This document shows positions 63,265 to 64,000 of a DNA stretch of 64,000 bases, one piece after another (within the stretch, counting starts at the first letter, position 1; each line of letters starts with the position of its first letter). Location of the stretch: contig JAQIBH010000090.1 in assembly GCA_027859205.1 (NCBI GenBank), forward strand, positions 1 to 64,000, written 5' to 3'. A program made the position numbers and the translations under genes. The DNA is from Bacteroidales bacterium. Lineage in GTDB: Bacteria > Bacteroidota > Bacteroidia > Bacteroidales > UBA12077. The notes below the pieces were generated by a model, which was given only the letters and a program-made list of their open reading frames with translations, made no database searches and was not told the origin of the DNA.

Positions 63265-63690
63265 ATGAAAATTCAAATTATTAATGGACCTAACCTAAAT
63301 TTATTAGGGACACGAGAAAAAGATATATATGGTGATATCAATTTCGAAAAATACTTAGATTCACTATATGAGGAATTTGATGATATTGAGATAAATTATT
63401 ATCAGTCGAATGTTGAAGGTGAGATCATAAATAAATTGCATGAAGTAGGATTAAATTATGATGGTATAGTACTAAATGCTGGTGGTTATACACATACTTC
63501 TGTTGCTATTAGAGATGCAATAAAAGCTATAAATTCACTTGTGGTTGAAGTACATATTTCTAATGTTTTTGCAAGAGAAGAGTTTCGTCATACATCATTA
63601 ATCGCACCTAATTGTATTGGAAGTATTTCTGGTTTTGGTTTAGATAGTTACAGACTTGCAATTGAAGGATTGAAAAAATTGAAAATGTAG
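63265..63690 (+). CDS. aroQ: type II 3-dehydroquinate dehydratase
   Basis: 141 residues. Signatures are IINGPNLNLLGTREKDIYG (residues 4-22, Tyr catalytic), LNAGGYTHTSVAIRDA and VHISNVFAREEFRHTSLIAP with the catalytic His. It acts in the shikimate route to aromatic amino acids, which feed the tyrosine lyase in this genome. It is slightly shorter than the 150 usual for the family. Confidence 0.95.
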   Translation: MKIQIINGPNLNLLGTREKDIYGDINFEKYLDSLYEEFDDIEINYYQSNVEGEIINKLHEVGLNYDGIVLNAGGYTHTSVAIRDAIKAINSLVVEVHISNVFAREEFRHTSLIAPNCIGSISGFGLDSYRLAIEGLKKLKM

Positions 63691-63719
63691 TCAGAATTCA
63701 GAGAAAAAGTTAAGTTGAA

Positions 63720-63808
63720 AGGATAAAACGGATGCAAGAGACAAGTTAAAGGTTGTAGATAATTAATGGAACTTCGAACTATGTACTTGAAACTATGAAC
63801 TAATTATA
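63720..63808. repeat. degenerate AACTTCGAACTATGTACTTGAAACTATGAAC repeats
   Basis: The aroQ-pyk spacer carries several near copies of short ACTTGAAACT / ACTATGAAC units. It is like the decayed repeats at 10984 and 28588. No hairpin or gene. Confidence 0.45.
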
Positions 63809-63810
63809 TT

Positions 63811-64000
63811 ATGATTAAGAAAACAAAAATTGTAGCAACTATATCAGATAAGACTTGTACACCTGAATTTATTGAATCATTGTATAATGAAGGGATGGAT
63901 GTTGTTCGTATGAATACTGCACATCAAAATCGGGAAGGTGCTCTAAAAGTCATACAAGATGTGAGGAAAGTATCAGGAAAAATAGCTCTTTTAATAGATA
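63811..64000 (+). CDS. pyk: pyruvate kinase (partial, C-terminus off the window)
   Basis: The first 63 codons begin MIKKTKIVATISDKTCTPEFIESL and continue NEGMDVVRMNTAHQNREG, which matches the N-terminal barrel of pyruvate kinase (TKIVATI.. D, substrate-side Arg-Met-Asn). The usual RxNxSHG reads RMNTAHQ. It would convert PEP to pyruvate and is thus the opposing partner of ppdK and pckA upstream. Confidence 0.9.
   Translation, partial: MIKKTKIVATISDKTCTPEFIESLYNEGMDVVRMNTAHQNREGALKVIQDVRKVSGKIALLID

Noticed and set aside
1-64000. Depletion of GATATC sites as a sign of active restriction
   Set aside because: By eye I find roughly fifteen GATATC sites in the window (for example 8558, 18086, 26205, 33053, 37470, 39932), not obviously below what base composition predicts.

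Overview
The window is AT-rich, densely coded DNA from a member of the Bacteroidota. A marine or anaerobic Bacteroidales/Marinilabiliales-type lineage is my best guess. The supporting signs are a PorE-like OmpA protein, a TonB receptor with an N-terminal carboxypeptidase-regulatory domain, a flexirubin-type tyrosine ammonia-lyase, the serC-serA-DUF1015 block, the BT_3928-type DoxX protein, almost no Shine-Dalgarno sequences, and repeated TAnnTTTG promoter boxes. I saw no rRNA, tRNA, CRISPR array or insertion sequence.

Region 1 (1-9559) is a biosynthetic locus. On the minus strand are a ketosynthase (cut by the window edge), a ketoreductase and a tyrosine ammonia-lyase very like the Flavobacterium johnsoniae enzyme. 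Reading away from them is a tight plus-strand operon: a small HTH-like protein, a BtrH-type acyltransferase, an acyl carrier protein (ACP), a sulfotransferase, a cobalamin-type radical SAM enzyme, an unknown 125-residue protein, a second ACP, its own phosphopantetheinyl transferase, and a FabD-like acyltransferase that has lost the malonate-binding Arg and the GQGSQ loop. The ammonia-lyase arm looks like aryl polyene/flexirubin chemistry. The plus-strand arm looks like ACP-bound tailoring with sulfation and radical chemistry, and I know of no described cluster with this set.

Region 2 (9560-24255) holds accessory and envelope genes: a secreted desulfoferrodoxin-like protein with a small two-helix membrane partner, a second B12 radical SAM protein, a TonB receptor, a flavin reductase-like protein, an Hpt/STAS pair, a TPR protein followed by a PorE-like OmpA protein, an eight-haem lipoprotein cytochrome, and a NarL-type two-component system.

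Region 3 (24400-37900) is mostly core metabolism: gcvT, a ComB-like phosphatase, serC, serA (with Lys in place of the catalytic His), DUF1015, a YggS-type PLP protein, a DHOD-like protein, uvrA, and an ECF sigma factor started at TTG behind a rare strong Shine-Dalgarno.

Region 4 (37900-42500) is accessory. An operon of SPFH protein, membrane protein, ribbon-helix-helix regulator, unknown protein and Zn-ribbon lies behind a perfect 21-bp palindrome containing two GATATC sites. It is followed by an EcoRV-family restriction-modification pair whose endonuclease reading frame is broken at an A7 tract right after its ATG.

Region 5 (42500-64000) is again housekeeping: rsmE, a YfcE-type phosphodiesterase, a methyltransferase, a 1552-residue secreted protein of unknown role, prmA, tpiA, an orphan DppB-type permease, a DoxX/MauE protein, tmk, folP, the diadenylate cyclase gene dacA, an MscS channel, plsY, and the PEP-pyruvate enzymes pckA, ppdK and the start of pyk, with xerD-type recombinase and aroQ between. 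Strong hairpin terminators separate most units.
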